From NCBI GenBank assembly GCA_964526835.1, contig CAZGMK010000006.1, forward strand, positions 1-64,000: DNA of 64,000 bases. The letters are read 5' to 3'. Both the position numbers and the translations under genes were made by a program. Within the stretch, counting starts at the first letter, position 1. Each line of letters begins with the position of its first letter. Below the pieces are notes generated by a model. It saw only the letters and a program-made list of their open reading frames with translations, made no database searches and had not been told where the DNA came from. Source of the stretch: DAOSXA01 sp964526835 (GTDB taxonomy: Bacteria; Zixibacteria; MSB-5A5; GN15; FEB-12). Shown here piece by piece: positions 15,915 to 25,103 of this stretch.

Positions 15915-16691
15915 TCACGCAAACTTGCGCAGGACCATCACCAACCGCCAGGACTCCTTGCAGTTGTCGAAAGGGACTCTCGTGTCGAGGTCGCCGTACA
16001 TGCCGGCTATCTTCAAGCTGCCGGAATGATCGACCAGGGCACGTAATAGCCCCAGGGTCAGCCCCCGCCATGACTCCGATGCCTCATGAATGTGCTCGAC
16101 ACCATCCTTAAGCTCGGTGAAGCGGACAGTTCCGGTAGAGACTTCGGTCACCGGATCAAAGGTTGCATCCGAGGCCCAATCGATCCTCAGCGCGCCGTCC
16201 TCCACCTCCCACTTGTTTTCCTTCGAACTGCCCTGTCGGAAGACATACTTGGGATGCGGCAGTTCGATGACGTAGACACCCCCGTCGCGCAGAACGTTCA
16301 CCACCGCGGCGAAGTGGTCGAGTATGTCGTTGTTGGTCAGAAGCAGGCCGAAGGTGGACATCATGCAGGCAGCCAGGTCGACCGGCTGTTCAAGCCTGAA
16401 GTCGCGCATGTCGGCTTCGAGGATATAGCCCGGCAGCTCCTCATCGTCGAAGTACTTCTGGGCGTACAGGGCCATCTCCGGGGAGGAGTCGACGCCATAG
16501 GCGGTTATACCGCGGCGGGCGAACTCACGGGCGTATTGGGCCGGCCCGCAGCCAAGCTCGACCATTCCCCCGATGCAGTCAAGCCCGGCCAGGCGCGAAG
16601 CTTCAATGAGGAAGTCGACTGACTTGGCGTAATCTCTCCAGGCGAAGGCGCGCTCATACAGATCGGGTCGCTCGTAGGGATTGGAAGTCAT
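15915..16691 (-). CDS. Class I SAM-dependent methyltransferase
   Basis: A 258-residue methyltransferase. Motif I is MVELGCGPAQYAREFARRG (about 43-61), followed by VDSSPEMALYAQ (motif II acidic residue), LEADMRDFRL and a motif IV-like AACMMSTFGLLL. The C-terminal half contains the FDPVTEVSTGTVRFTELKDG sheet seen in small-molecule methyltransferases. The substrate is unknown. Start 16691 is chosen over 16745 because GGGG lies a good distance before it and the longer frame would run into the purM start codon on the other strand. It is divergent from purM; the promoter regions overlap in the 52 bases between them. Confidence 0.8.
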   Translation of the reverse strand: MTSNPYERPDLYERAFAWRDYAKSVDFLIEASRLAGLDCIGGMVELGCGPAQYAREFARRGITAYGVDSSPEMALYAQKYFDDEELPGYILEADMRDFRLEQPVDLAACMMSTFGLLLTNNDILDHFAAVVNVLRDGGVYVIELPHPKYVFRQGSSKENKWEVEDGALRIDWASDATFDPVTEVSTGTVRFTELKDGVEHIHEASESWRGLTLGLLRALVDHSGSLKIAGMYGDLDTRVPFDNCKESWRLVMVLRKFA

Positions 16692-16708
16692 TGGGCTACC
16701 CCTGTTTG

Positions 16709-16737
16709 TTGACACAGCATCATCGTCAGTATATATA
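16709..16737 (+). promoter_or_regulatory. Promoter of purM operon, leaderless geometry
   Basis: TTGACA (16709-16714), a 17-base spacer and TATATA (16732-16737): a near-consensus sigma-70 promoter. The six bases GCCCGC (16738-16743) then lead into ATG 16744, with no Shine-Dalgarno. The TATATATA core is self-complementary and could also serve the divergent methyltransferase. Confidence 0.65.
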
Positions 16738-16743
16738 GCCCGC

Positions 16744-17796
16744 ATGGATGATAAAACAAGAAAACGCGGCCTGACCTACGCCGACTCCGGGGTCGACATC
16801 GACGCCGGAGAGGCGGCCGTCGAACAAATCAAGAAACTCGCCGCCGGCACCTTCAATGCCAATGTCCTGCGGGGGATCGGCGCCTTCGGTGGATTCTACC
16901 AGACCGACTTCGCCGGCCTGAAAGAGCCGGTGCTTATCTCATCGTCGGATGGTGTCGGCACCAAGGTCAAACTCGCTTTCATGACCGGCAAGCACGACAC
17001 CGTCGGCGAGGACCTGGTCAATCACTGTGTTGACGATATTCTGGTCCATGGGGCGCGGCCCCTGTTCTTCATGGACTACATCGCTACCGGCAAGCTCAAG
17101 CCCGAGATCATCGCCGAGATAGTCCGCGGCCTGGCCCGGGGATGCCGCACCGCCGGGATGCCCCTCCTGGGCGGTGAGACCGCCGAGATGCCGGATATGT
17201 ATCGCCCGGGTGAGTACGACCTGGCCGGATTCATCGTCGGTGTGGTTGACAAGGCCGGCATCATCAATGGAGACACCATCGAGGAAGGTGACGTCTGCCT
17301 GGGTCTGGCCTCGACCGGCCTGCACACCAACGGTTATTCCCTTGCGCGCAAAGTGGCTTTCGAAATCGCCGGATGCAGGCCCGATGATCTCATTGACGAA
17401 CTCAACACGACCATCGCCGAGGCGCTGATGGCCGTACACCGCTGCTATGCGTCTGCGATCAGGCCGCTTCTGGAGCGATTCGACATACACGGAATGGCCC
17501 ATATCACCGGCGGCGGACTTCCGGGCAACCTCAACCGCATCATGCCCGAGGGTTTGGGGGCGGTCATCAGCAAATCATCGTGGCAAGTCCCGCCGGTTTT
17601 CTCCTGGCTGCGAGAAAAGGGCGACCTCGATCCTGAGGACATTTATCGAACCTTCAACATGGGCATCGGTTATGTTATGGTAGTCCCGTCTGACCAGGCC
17701 GAAGCGATCCTGGCTCACCTGAAGGGTGCGGGTGAGACAATTTGGCGAATCGGCTTCATTGAGCGCCGGTCTCAACCCGTTACCTTGGTGGTGTGA
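16744..17796 (+). CDS. purM: Phosphoribosylformylglycinamidine cyclo-ligase (AIR synthetase)
   Basis: A 350-residue PurM, the purine-pathway enzyme that closes FGAM to AIR using ATP. Recognisable blocks are LTYADSGVDIDAGE (about 9-22), ISSSDGVGTKVKLAF, VNHCVDDILVHGARPLFFMD, LLGGETAEMPDMYRPGEYDLA, LGLASTGLHTNGYSLAR and ITGGGLPGNLNRIMP, all in the usual order, and the length is normal. ATG 16744 is chosen since the first residues MDDKTRKRGLTYADSGVD match the family start and the promoter -10 ends six bases upstream; a longer frame from 16681 would span the promoter. It heads a seven-gene co-directional run, and its stop overlaps the gpmI start (GTGA). Confidence 0.95.
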   Translation: MDDKTRKRGLTYADSGVDIDAGEAAVEQIKKLAAGTFNANVLRGIGAFGGFYQTDFAGLKEPVLISSSDGVGTKVKLAFMTGKHDTVGEDLVNHCVDDILVHGARPLFFMDYIATGKLKPEIIAEIVRGLARGCRTAGMPLLGGETAEMPDMYRPGEYDLAGFIVGVVDKAGIINGDTIEEGDVCLGLASTGLHTNGYSLARKVAFEIAGCRPDDLIDELNTTIAEALMAVHRCYASAIRPLLERFDIHGMAHITGGGLPGNLNRIMPEGLGAVISKSSWQVPPVFSWLREKGDLDPEDIYRTFNMGIGYVMVVPSDQAEAILAHLKGAGETIWRIGFIERRSQPVTLVV

Positions 17797-19340
17797 AGAT
17801 GGTTCTCCTGTGCATAATGGATGGTTTCGGCTGGCGGGAGGAGTCCAGCGACAACGCCGTAGCCGCCGCCAATAAGCCCAACTTCGACGCTGTCTGGCGA
17901 AACTGGCCGCATACATTGATTGATGGCTCGGGGCTGGCGGTCGGATTGCCGGAAGGGCAAATGGGCAACTCGGAAGTGGGGCATCTCAATCTGGGGGCCG
18001 GCCGCGTCGTTTACCAGGATATATCCCGCATCGACAAGGCTGTCGATGACGGCTCGTTCTTCAATAACGCCGCACTCGGAGTTGCAATGAACCGGGTCGC
18101 GGCTGAAGGAAAGGCTGTTCACCTCTTCGGGCTGGTTTCCGACGGCAAAGTACACAGTTCTCTCAAGCATCTATATGCCCTGATCGAAATGGCCAAAGCC
18201 CGTGACGTGAGGGAGCTTTACCTGCACGCTTTCATGGATGGCCGCGATACGCCGCCCGACTCGGGTAGGCGCTACATGGCGGACGTAGTCGCGAAGCTCA
18301 GGGAAATCGGCCTTGGCGAAGTCTCCACTCTCGGAGGACGTTACTACGGCATGGATCGCGACCAGCGCTGGGAGCGAACCGAGAAGGCTTACGAGGCCAT
18401 CGTACATGGCCACGGAGTTCGGGCCGCTGATCCGGTGGCGGCGATCGAGGCTTCCTACGCCGACGGGGTCACCGATGAGTTCATACTGCCGGTCGTTATC
18501 GATCTGGGAGCGCCGGAGAAGGGGAGACTACGCGAGCGCGACGCGGCCATTTTCTTCAATTTCCGCGCCGACCGTGTCCGACAGCTCACCCGCATGCTTC
18601 TCGGCTATGACATTGACGGTGTCGATCACCCGGACAATCCACACGTGGAGTTGGTCACGATGACCAACTACGACCTCAGTATCTTCGAGGCCAAGGTCGC
18701 CTACGGTCCCGTGAAGTTGCGGAATATCCTCGCCGACGTCATGGCTCGGCACGGCCTCAGGCAGCTGCGGACCGCTGAGACCGAGAAGTACGCCCACGTG
18801 ACCTTTTTCTTCAACGGCGGGGTAGAGAAGCCCTTCGAAGGAGAAGACCGGGATCTTATCCCCTCACCCAAGGTGGCCACTTATGATCTGAAACCGGAGA
18901 TGTCATCCGTCGAAGTGACAGACAACGCCGTGGCGAAAATCAAGTCGGGCGTGTACGACCTGGTCGTGCTCAACTACGCCAACTGCGACATGGTCGGGCA
19001 TACCGGCGACTTCGACGCAGCGAAAGCGGCGGTTGAAGCGGTCGACCGCGGACTTGGTCGCCTGCTTGACGCCGTCAAGGACCAACAGGGCGTGGCCATT
19101 GTCACGGCCGACCACGGCAACGCCGAGCTGATGAAAGACCCTGGATCGGGCGGCCCCTGGACTGCACACACGACCAACCCGGTGCCCTGCGTTTTGTACG
19201 ATCCATCCGGGAGGCTCACCGGCGGTTTCGTCCTTCGCGAAGGCGGCATTCTGGCTGACATCGCGCCGACGATCCTGGATATCATGGGCATCGATCCGCC
19301 GGGGGACATGACCGGGAAGACTCTTATCAAGCGAGGTTGA
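17793..19340 (+). CDS. gpmI: 2,3-bisphosphoglycerate-independent phosphoglycerate mutase
   Basis: A 515-residue iPGM of the alkaline phosphatase superfamily, converting 3- to 2-phosphoglycerate in glycolysis with two Mn ions. Visible features are CIMDGFGWRE with the metal Asp, the phosphoserine nucleophile in EGQMGNSEVGHLNLGAG (about 57-73), HAFMDGRDTPPDSG, FFNFRADRVRQLTRM, NYANCDMVGHTGD and VTADHGNAE with the second metal set. The length is typical. The start is GTG 17793 overlapping the purM stop; an ATG two codons later (17799) is equally possible. It is followed 15 bases later by lnt, so it is part of a housekeeping operon rather than a glycolytic cluster. Confidence 0.95.
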   Translation: MKMVLLCIMDGFGWREESSDNAVAAANKPNFDAVWRNWPHTLIDGSGLAVGLPEGQMGNSEVGHLNLGAGRVVYQDISRIDKAVDDGSFFNNAALGVAMNRVAAEGKAVHLFGLVSDGKVHSSLKHLYALIEMAKARDVRELYLHAFMDGRDTPPDSGRRYMADVVAKLREIGLGEVSTLGGRYYGMDRDQRWERTEKAYEAIVHGHGVRAADPVAAIEASYADGVTDEFILPVVIDLGAPEKGRLRERDAAIFFNFRADRVRQLTRMLLGYDIDGVDHPDNPHVELVTMTNYDLSIFEAKVAYGPVKLRNILADVMARHGLRQLRTAETEKYAHVTFFFNGGVEKPFEGEDRDLIPSPKVATYDLKPEMSSVEVTDNAVAKIKSGVYDLVVLNYANCDMVGHTGDFDAAKAAVEAVDRGLGRLLDAVKDQQGVAIVTADHGNAELMKDPGSGGPWTAHTTNPVPCVLYDPSGRLTGGFVLREGGILADIAPTILDIMGIDPPGDMTGKTLIKRG

Positions 19341-19355
19341 TTCCTGCCGAATCTG

Positions 19356-20924
19356 ATGATCAGAATCGGACACCTCATCCTGCCCCCCGAGACGGCAGTC
19401 AGGTGGCGGCGCCTGGAGCTGGTCATCTGGGCCTTCCTTTTGTCCCTGGCTTACTATCCGGGCCCCTGGGGATTCCTGGCCTGGTTTGCTCTGGCTCGAC
19501 CGTTCGGCATCATAGCGAGCCTTGATGATCGGGACTCCCTCAGCTCCGGCTATTGGTTCGGGTTCTGGTTCGCGGCCTTCAGTATCTACTGGGTGGCCTG
19601 GGTGACATTGCCGGGCACCATCGCCGCGGTTGTGATCGTGGGCTTCTATTACGCTCTAGTGTTCAAACTATTCAACAAGGCATACCGGCTGCGCCCGCTG
19701 TGGGGAATCATCTCGGCCCCGTTCCTCTGGGTCGGCATGGAGTACTTCCGCACTCTCAGCGAGTTCGCTTTCCCCTGGTCGGATCTGGGATATACGCAGT
19801 CATATTACCTAACGATATTGCAGATAGTCTCGGTGGTCTCGGTCCACGGCCTGTCGTTCCTGATCATCGTCGTCAACGTGCTTATCTGGCAGGCGACGCG
19901 ACGCCAATCGAGTCTTGAGAGCCGCATCAGTTCCGGCATTGTGGCCGCATTACTGATCATCGTATTGTGGGCCTATGGCTGGATTGCCATGCCCGCTTAT
20001 GCCGAGGAGGGTGATTACGAGGTGGCTATGTTACAGGGCGCGGTGCCGGTAGAAGTCAAGTGGCGGCGTGGCAATGAGTGGTACAGCCTGTACCTCTACG
20101 ATTCGCTGGCCCGCTCGGTCGGTGGGGACGCCGAACTCTATATCTGGCCGGAGACATCGGCCCCTTGTTACTTAAACCGCGATTACCGCTGCCGCCGTGC
20201 GGTCGCACAGACCGCCCGAGCCACCCGGGCCTTTCACCTGATCGGTGCACAGGCAGTCACGACAGACAGCTTGAAACGGCGGACCCACAATTCATGTTTT
20301 CTATTCAACCCGGACGGCAACGTCATGCAGCAGTACGATAAGGTCCGACTGGTGCCGTTTTCGGAGCACGTGCCTTATCAGGATCATGTGCCATTCATGC
20401 AGAAGAAGTTCCTCCGGGAGTACCTGACCTTTCTGGATGGGCCTGGAGTCCGGTGGTGGAGCGATTTCTATCCGGGCGATTCGATGGTGCTGTTCGAAAC
20501 TCGCGAGACGCAGTTCGGAGTCCTGATCTGCTTCGAATCGACATTCCCCGAGTTCTGTCGCGCATATATTCGTCGCGGCGCTCACTTCATTGTCGGTATA
20601 ACAAACGACACGTGGTTCGGAACCTCGGTGGGTATTCACATGCATTCGCGCATATTCGTTACCCGCCTGGTGGAGAACCGATCATGGGGCGTCCGTGTGG
20701 CCAACAGCGGCCTGTCCTACATTGTCGATCCCTACGGTCGCCTCAGTTACGAGCTTCCGTTGACGGAAGTGGCTGCGACCGTCGGGCGAGTCGGGTTGCC
20801 GAGCGAGTATTCGGTTTTCACCCGTTATGGTGATGTAGTCGGACGAGCGAGTTGGTTGTATACCTTGTCACTGGCTGCTATATTGGTGCTGTTATGGTTC
20901 GTTCGAAAGCTCCACAATCGATAG
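19356..20924 (+). CDS. lnt: Apolipoprotein N-acyltransferase
   Basis: A 522-residue Lnt that adds the third acyl chain to lipoproteins at the outer face of the inner membrane. Residues 20-210 contain six or so membrane helices, then a nitrilase-type domain with the catalytic glutamate in IWPETSAP (about 265), lysine in YDKVRLVPFSEHVPY, and cysteine in GVLICFESTFPE. GITNDTWFGTSVG and HMHSRIFVTRLVENR follow, as in true Lnt proteins, and a final membrane helix ends the protein. Presence of Lnt supports a diderm cell. ATG 19356 lies 15 bases after gpmI. The 3' end overlaps the next gene by 31 bases. Confidence 0.93.
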   Translation: MIRIGHLILPPETAVRWRRLELVIWAFLLSLAYYPGPWGFLAWFALARPFGIIASLDDRDSLSSGYWFGFWFAAFSIYWVAWVTLPGTIAAVVIVGFYYALVFKLFNKAYRLRPLWGIISAPFLWVGMEYFRTLSEFAFPWSDLGYTQSYYLTILQIVSVVSVHGLSFLIIVVNVLIWQATRRQSSLESRISSGIVAALLIIVLWAYGWIAMPAYAEEGDYEVAMLQGAVPVEVKWRRGNEWYSLYLYDSLARSVGGDAELYIWPETSAPCYLNRDYRCRRAVAQTARATRAFHLIGAQAVTTDSLKRRTHNSCFLFNPDGNVMQQYDKVRLVPFSEHVPYQDHVPFMQKKFLREYLTFLDGPGVRWWSDFYPGDSMVLFETRETQFGVLICFESTFPEFCRAYIRRGAHFIVGITNDTWFGTSVGIHMHSRIFVTRLVENRSWGVRVANSGLSYIVDPYGRLSYELPLTEVAATVGRVGLPSEYSVFTRYGDVVGRASWLYTLSLAAILVLLWFVRKLHNR

Positions 20925-23116
20925 TTCTCAGGCAGGTCCTCGCCGTCGCGGTGATCGTTCTGACGGCCTGTTCAGTCAACGCGGTGGACTACGACTGGCG
21001 GTCGCTGACTTCGTTCAACAGTGTCAATCGCCTGGTGGCTGTCGACGACACGCTCCTTGTCGCCACCGACGGCGGCCTTCTCCTGATTGGTGACCCACAG
21101 CATCCGGCGCAGCAATATACCAACGCCGACGGGCTCGGAATCAGCGCTGTAACCGACGCCATCGTCGATGGCGCCGGTCAGGTTTGGCTTGTCGGATCGG
21201 GGCGGCTGGCGAAATTCGACGGACTTTCCTCGCAGTCGTTCCCCTTTGAGAACCAGGACGGCGAGCCTCTCAAATTGAACACGCTGGCCGATGATGGCGA
21301 TTGGTTGTGGATAGGCGCAGATGTGGGCCTGGTGCTTTTTTCGAAGACCATCGACGGCGGCCAGATTCAGGACAGCTACGGCCGCTTCGGCGATCTTTCC
21401 GACTTTCCGGCCGTGAACGATATACTGCTGTCGGGCGACTCCATCTGGATAGCCACGGACGCCGGAATCGCCGTAGCCGAGCGAACCGATCGCCGCCTGC
21501 TCAAGCAGCGTAGCACGTGGGTTAGCCTCGGGCCGGGTCTGCTCGGCACCGGTCTGGTCAACAGTCTGGCCCTGTATCGTGATACGCTCTATGCCGCCAC
21601 CAACACCTCGCTCCTCAGTTTCGATTTCGATGCCGACACGACGGTCTCAACGATTGGCCTTGCCTCGGGAGCGCCGTTTCTCGACCTGTACGTCGACAAC
21701 GATACGTTGTTCTACTATCATCGCTGGGCCGCGGGGATTGTGCGTAGCGGAGTGGCTTACGGTTTGCCAGCCGACGGACGTACCGGAGGGCCGACCACAG
21801 GTATCAACTGGCTGGGACGCCGCTGGGTCGGGACGGATGGGGACGGCCTCTATTTCTGGGACGATAGCGCCTTTCAGCGATATGCATACTCCGGACTGCC
21901 GGCCCCCAATGCAACCGGCCTGGCCGTACATGAGGATGGGGCGCTCACAGTCGGCTTCCGGGAGCGCAGGTTCGGTCGCCTGCATGACAGCACTTGGACT
22001 GTCTATGGTTTTCCGAGCAACCGCATTACGACCCTGGTCATCGACGGCCCGGGAGATACTGCACTGGGCGGCACCGAGGGTGACGGCCTGTGGTTCATTT
22101 CCGACAGTGGGGGAGTCAATTACGATGAGAATAACTCCACCCTCCGAGGGAACAGCGACTCGCCCCCGGCCGGGCTGGCATACGTCTTCATCACCGGCCT
22201 GGCGATCGACGACAGGTACGTCTACGCCGCCTGCTACCGGGCGGTCAACGGTTACCCGGTCGCCATTGGCAGACTTGGCATCCTTGACGATCCGATAAAC
22301 GGCTGGGATTCGCTGGGGATCGCCGACGGCATAACCAACGACAAAGTAAGGGGGCTGGACGTCTACGGATCACAGCTGGCCGTCGGCAGCGAGGTGACAG
22401 GGGTTTACGTATGCGAACTGGGCGATGATCCCTTCGACCGCGACAGCTCGGCCTGCAAGCGATATAGCCGGGCCAATACCTTTCTTCGTTCGGATGTCGT
22501 CAATGTCGTGCGCTATTCGCCTTCGGGCGAGCTGTGGGTGGGGACTAACGGAGGGCTTTCGCGATGGGACTGGGGGATCGAGCGCTTCGTTGATGTCAAC
22601 CTTCCCGCCGGGGTCGACCGCAATATCACGGCCCTGACGTTCGATACCCGAGGCAATCTGTGGGTAGGAACCTCCAGGGGCCTTGCCTTCTATGACGCAG
22701 CGGAGGGCGGCTTCAGTATCTACACGACACAGAACAGCAGCCTGGTATCCGACCGCGTACAGGCGATCGACTATGATCCTGTTTCCGGCAACGTCTTTGT
22801 CGGAACCGACGCCGGTATCTCGTGGTCGCCTTCGCGCATCGGATCGCCGGAGTATGACATAGAGGAAGTTCTGGCCTTTCCCAATCCGTTTGTCATCCGA
22901 TCCTCGTCGGATTATCTCAGCTTCAACTACGCTCGTCCCGGAAGGGTCAGAATCTTCAGCGTCGCCGGTGAGTTGGTTCGTCAGATGGAAGTTGGGGAGC
23001 ACTGGTACGGGCGCAACGATGACGGCGCCGAGGTCGCGTCGGGAGTTTATCTGTTCGTAGTGAACGCCGAAGACGGAGCGGTCGGCCGTGGTAAGCTACT
23101 GCTGGTGCGCAAGTAA
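20894..23116 (+). CDS. Secreted beta-propeller protein with T9SS sorting domain
   Basis: A 740-residue exported protein. Residues 1-31 are a signal peptide (VLRQVLAVAVIVLTACSVNA). The bulk is a run of two-component-regulator-type propeller repeats of about 40-45 residues with the motif LWVGTNGGLSRWD or LWVGTSRGLAFYD, plus GDGLWFISD and similar, suggesting two seven-bladed propellers. The last 80 residues (FPNPFVIRSS, GRVRIFSVAGELVRQ, ASGVYLFVV, KLLLVRK) form a type A T9SS C-terminal domain, also called FlgD-like. No kinase or membrane region is attached, so it is a surface or released protein of unknown role. ATG 20894 is picked because it directly precedes the signal peptide; it overlaps lnt by 31 bases. 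Confidence 0.8.
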   Translation: MVRSKAPQSIVLRQVLAVAVIVLTACSVNAVDYDWRSLTSFNSVNRLVAVDDTLLVATDGGLLLIGDPQHPAQQYTNADGLGISAVTDAIVDGAGQVWLVGSGRLAKFDGLSSQSFPFENQDGEPLKLNTLADDGDWLWIGADVGLVLFSKTIDGGQIQDSYGRFGDLSDFPAVNDILLSGDSIWIATDAGIAVAERTDRRLLKQRSTWVSLGPGLLGTGLVNSLALYRDTLYAATNTSLLSFDFDADTTVSTIGLASGAPFLDLYVDNDTLFYYHRWAAGIVRSGVAYGLPADGRTGGPTTGINWLGRRWVGTDGDGLYFWDDSAFQRYAYSGLPAPNATGLAVHEDGALTVGFRERRFGRLHDSTWTVYGFPSNRITTLVIDGPGDTALGGTEGDGLWFISDSGGVNYDENNSTLRGNSDSPPAGLAYVFITGLAIDDRYVYAACYRAVNGYPVAIGRLGILDDPINGWDSLGIADGITNDKVRGLDVYGSQLAVGSEVTGVYVCELGDDPFDRDSSACKRYSRANTFLRSDVVNVVRYSPSGELWVGTNGGLSRWDWGIERFVDVNLPAGVDRNITALTFDTRGNLWVGTSRGLAFYDAAEGGFSIYTTQNSSLVSDRVQAIDYDPVSGNVFVGTDAGISWSPSRIGSPEYDIEEVLAFPNPFVIRSSSDYLSFNYARPGRVRIFSVAGELVRQMEVGEHWYGRNDDGAEVASGVYLFVVNAEDGAVGRGKLLLVRK

Positions 23117-24042
23117 TGGAAGTCCTTCGCCTCAGGCTCGCGGACATTGACTTGGATAAGCAACCATGGTTGCGTGGCGACAGCCTTCTCAGTTCTCCCG
23201 GCTTTCTCGGTCTGTGGAAGGCTGAAGGCGGGACGCCGGTCTGCCTGGCGGTTGTCGAGAACGGCGCGCCGATTGCAGCCCTGCCGGGTATCGAGTTCGG
23301 ACGATTCGCCTGGAGACGATTCCAGGCAGCTCCCCACGGTTGCTACGCCCGTCTGCTGAACGCCCCCGACCATGAACATCGCCGCCCCGAGGCGGCTGAT
23401 GCGATCCTGACCTTCTTGGCCGAGGCACCTTACGCCAGGGCCATCATATACGACTTCCACCACCACTTCGACGAGCACGAGGACTTCGACAGCCGGGTTG
23501 CAGCGACCCGGCTGGTGGACATCGACGCCGACTGGCAGCCTCCCGATCGGAAACTGCGGCAGCAGATACGTCGGGCTATACGCGATGGTTGTAACGTCGA
23601 GGAGTTCGACGCCGGCCGTCACCTGGATGGCTTCATGGAGTTGATGAAACTGACAACGGCGCGAACCGGACACGATCCGGGGCTATCCCGCTCGTTCTTC
23701 GAGAGATTGGCTGAGCTGGCCCGCAGGGATCGGCGGGTACGCTGGACCTGGTTTGACGATGATGACGGCAGGCCGGTTGCCTCGAATGTATTCTTGGTTG
23801 AGCAGGATCAACTTCTTCACTGGCAGGCTTGCTACGATCCTTCATACAGCCGTATGCAGCCCAACAAGTGGGTGCCGTGGCTGATGATCCGGCAGGTGCT
23901 AAAGGAGGGCGTCTCGACATTCAACTTGGGTGCATCGCCCGCCGGTGCTGAGGGCGTCGACGAGTACAAACGCAAATGGGGCGGCGGCCTCCGAGAGTAT
24001 CGCTGCCTGATCCGTAGCCGCGGGCTGGGTAAGATCAAGTGA
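23116..24042 (+). CDS. GNAT/FemAB-like acyltransferase
   Basis: A 308-residue protein of the GNAT/FemAB superfamily (CelD/BcsL-type domain). The second half shows the tandem-GNAT pattern: LRQQIRRAIRDGCNVEEF (about 154-171), FMELMKLTTARTGHDP, RPVASNVFLVEQDQLLHWQA, then SRMQPNKWVPWLMI and FNLGASPAGAEGVDEYKRKW, the last being the characteristic end of these enzymes. Relatives transfer acyl or aminoacyl groups to cell-surface glycans, exopolysaccharide precursors or peptidoglycan. The gene starts at the TAATG junction with the propeller gene and overlaps the next glycosyltransferase by four bases, so a role in modifying a surface polysaccharide made by the two downstream glycosyltransferases is inferred. 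Confidence 0.75.
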   Translation: MEVLRLRLADIDLDKQPWLRGDSLLSSPGFLGLWKAEGGTPVCLAVVENGAPIAALPGIEFGRFAWRRFQAAPHGCYARLLNAPDHEHRRPEAADAILTFLAEAPYARAIIYDFHHHFDEHEDFDSRVAATRLVDIDADWQPPDRKLRQQIRRAIRDGCNVEEFDAGRHLDGFMELMKLTTARTGHDPGLSRSFFERLAELARRDRRVRWTWFDDDDGRPVASNVFLVEQDQLLHWQACYDPSYSRMQPNKWVPWLMIRQVLKEGVSTFNLGASPAGAEGVDEYKRKWGGGLREYRCLIRSRGLGKIK

Positions 24043-25103
24043 GCACGGCGCTCAAAGTTCTGCTGGTCGCCGACAGCCGCGCCTTCCACATTGAGCGTCT
24101 GGTGGTTGAGATGCGTCGACAGGGAGCGCGGGTGCGGCCGGCCTCTCTGGAACGGGGAAGGGTTCTGCATTATCATCTGCCTCGGCATGGCCCTGTCCGT
24201 CAGTTCCACTATCGTTTGGCTGCGACCCGACTGAGACGCCTGATTGAGCGCTGGCGTCCCGATGTCATCAACGCCCATTTCGCCACGGGCTATGGCTGGC
24301 TGGCGGCGATAGCCAATCGTCGATTCGACATTCCCCTGGTCGTGCATCTGTGGGGTTCGGACATCCTTATCGTTCCCGCCAAGTCACCATTGCACCGCCA
24401 CAAGGCGAGATTGGCACTGGCCGCGGCGCAATATGTCCTGGCTGATTCGCACTACCTGCTGAACGAGGCCGTGCGGATCCAGACCCCTCAGGCCGCGTCG
24501 GTAATCCCCTGGGGTATTGAAAGGCGGTTTCTGACACTCCATCGAACCGATTACACGCTGTCCAGACCGTTGAGAGTCATCGTCCCGCGTCCGCATGAAC
24601 CGGTCTACAACAATCTGTTCATCCTCGATTCATTGCGCGACTTCATCTCGCGCGGTGATATCGGTTTGACTGTCCCGGCGCGGGGCTCACTGTCGAAGCA
24701 GTTCCGACAGGCGACTTCTGATCTTGCAGAGGAAGGCGTTTCCTTCTATCCGCGCCTGGACAGGTCCTCCTTCCTGAGGCTGATGGCGCAGCACGATGTG
24801 TATCTCTCGGCGGCCCGCTCGGACTCTTCGCCCGTTTCCCTGATCGAAGCCATGGCCCTGGGGCTAGTTCCGGTGGTCGCCGACATTCCCGGTGTCCGGG
24901 AGTGGCTATCGCCCCAGACCGGATTCGGCTTCCAGCAGGGCCAGGCAGCGTCACTGCGGGCTGTGCTGCAGAGGCTTCTCAATGCAGAGGATAGCTGGAC
25001 TCGGATGCGGCGATCCAACCTGACCAGGGTGAAGGCAGAGGCCCTGTTTGAGGACAACGTGGCGCGAACCATAGCGATTATGCGAGAGGTCGCAGGAAGA
25101 TGA
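24039..25103 (+). CDS. Glycosyltransferase, GT4-like (GT-B fold)
   Basis: A 354-residue GT-B glycosyltransferase. The N-terminal Rossmann half contains KVLLVADSRAFHIERL, DVINAHFATGYGW and VVHLWGSDILI, as in GT4 enzymes with a nucleotide-sugar donor. The C-terminal half has the donor-site signature SSPVSLIEAMALGLVPVVAD with the E-x7-E-like Glu residues, and a trailing helix. It starts with GTG in a GTGA overlap with the GNAT gene and ends in an ATGA overlap with the next glycosyltransferase. The acceptor and sugar cannot be told from sequence. The cytoplasmic face of the inner membrane is the likely site. Confidence 0.85.
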   Translation: MSTALKVLLVADSRAFHIERLVVEMRRQGARVRPASLERGRVLHYHLPRHGPVRQFHYRLAATRLRRLIERWRPDVINAHFATGYGWLAAIANRRFDIPLVVHLWGSDILIVPAKSPLHRHKARLALAAAQYVLADSHYLLNEAVRIQTPQAASVIPWGIERRFLTLHRTDYTLSRPLRVIVPRPHEPVYNNLFILDSLRDFISRGDIGLTVPARGSLSKQFRQATSDLAEEGVSFYPRLDRSSFLRLMAQHDVYLSAARSDSSPVSLIEAMALGLVPVVADIPGVREWLSPQTGFGFQQGQAASLRAVLQRLLNAEDSWTRMRRSNLTRVKAEALFEDNVARTIAIMREVAGR

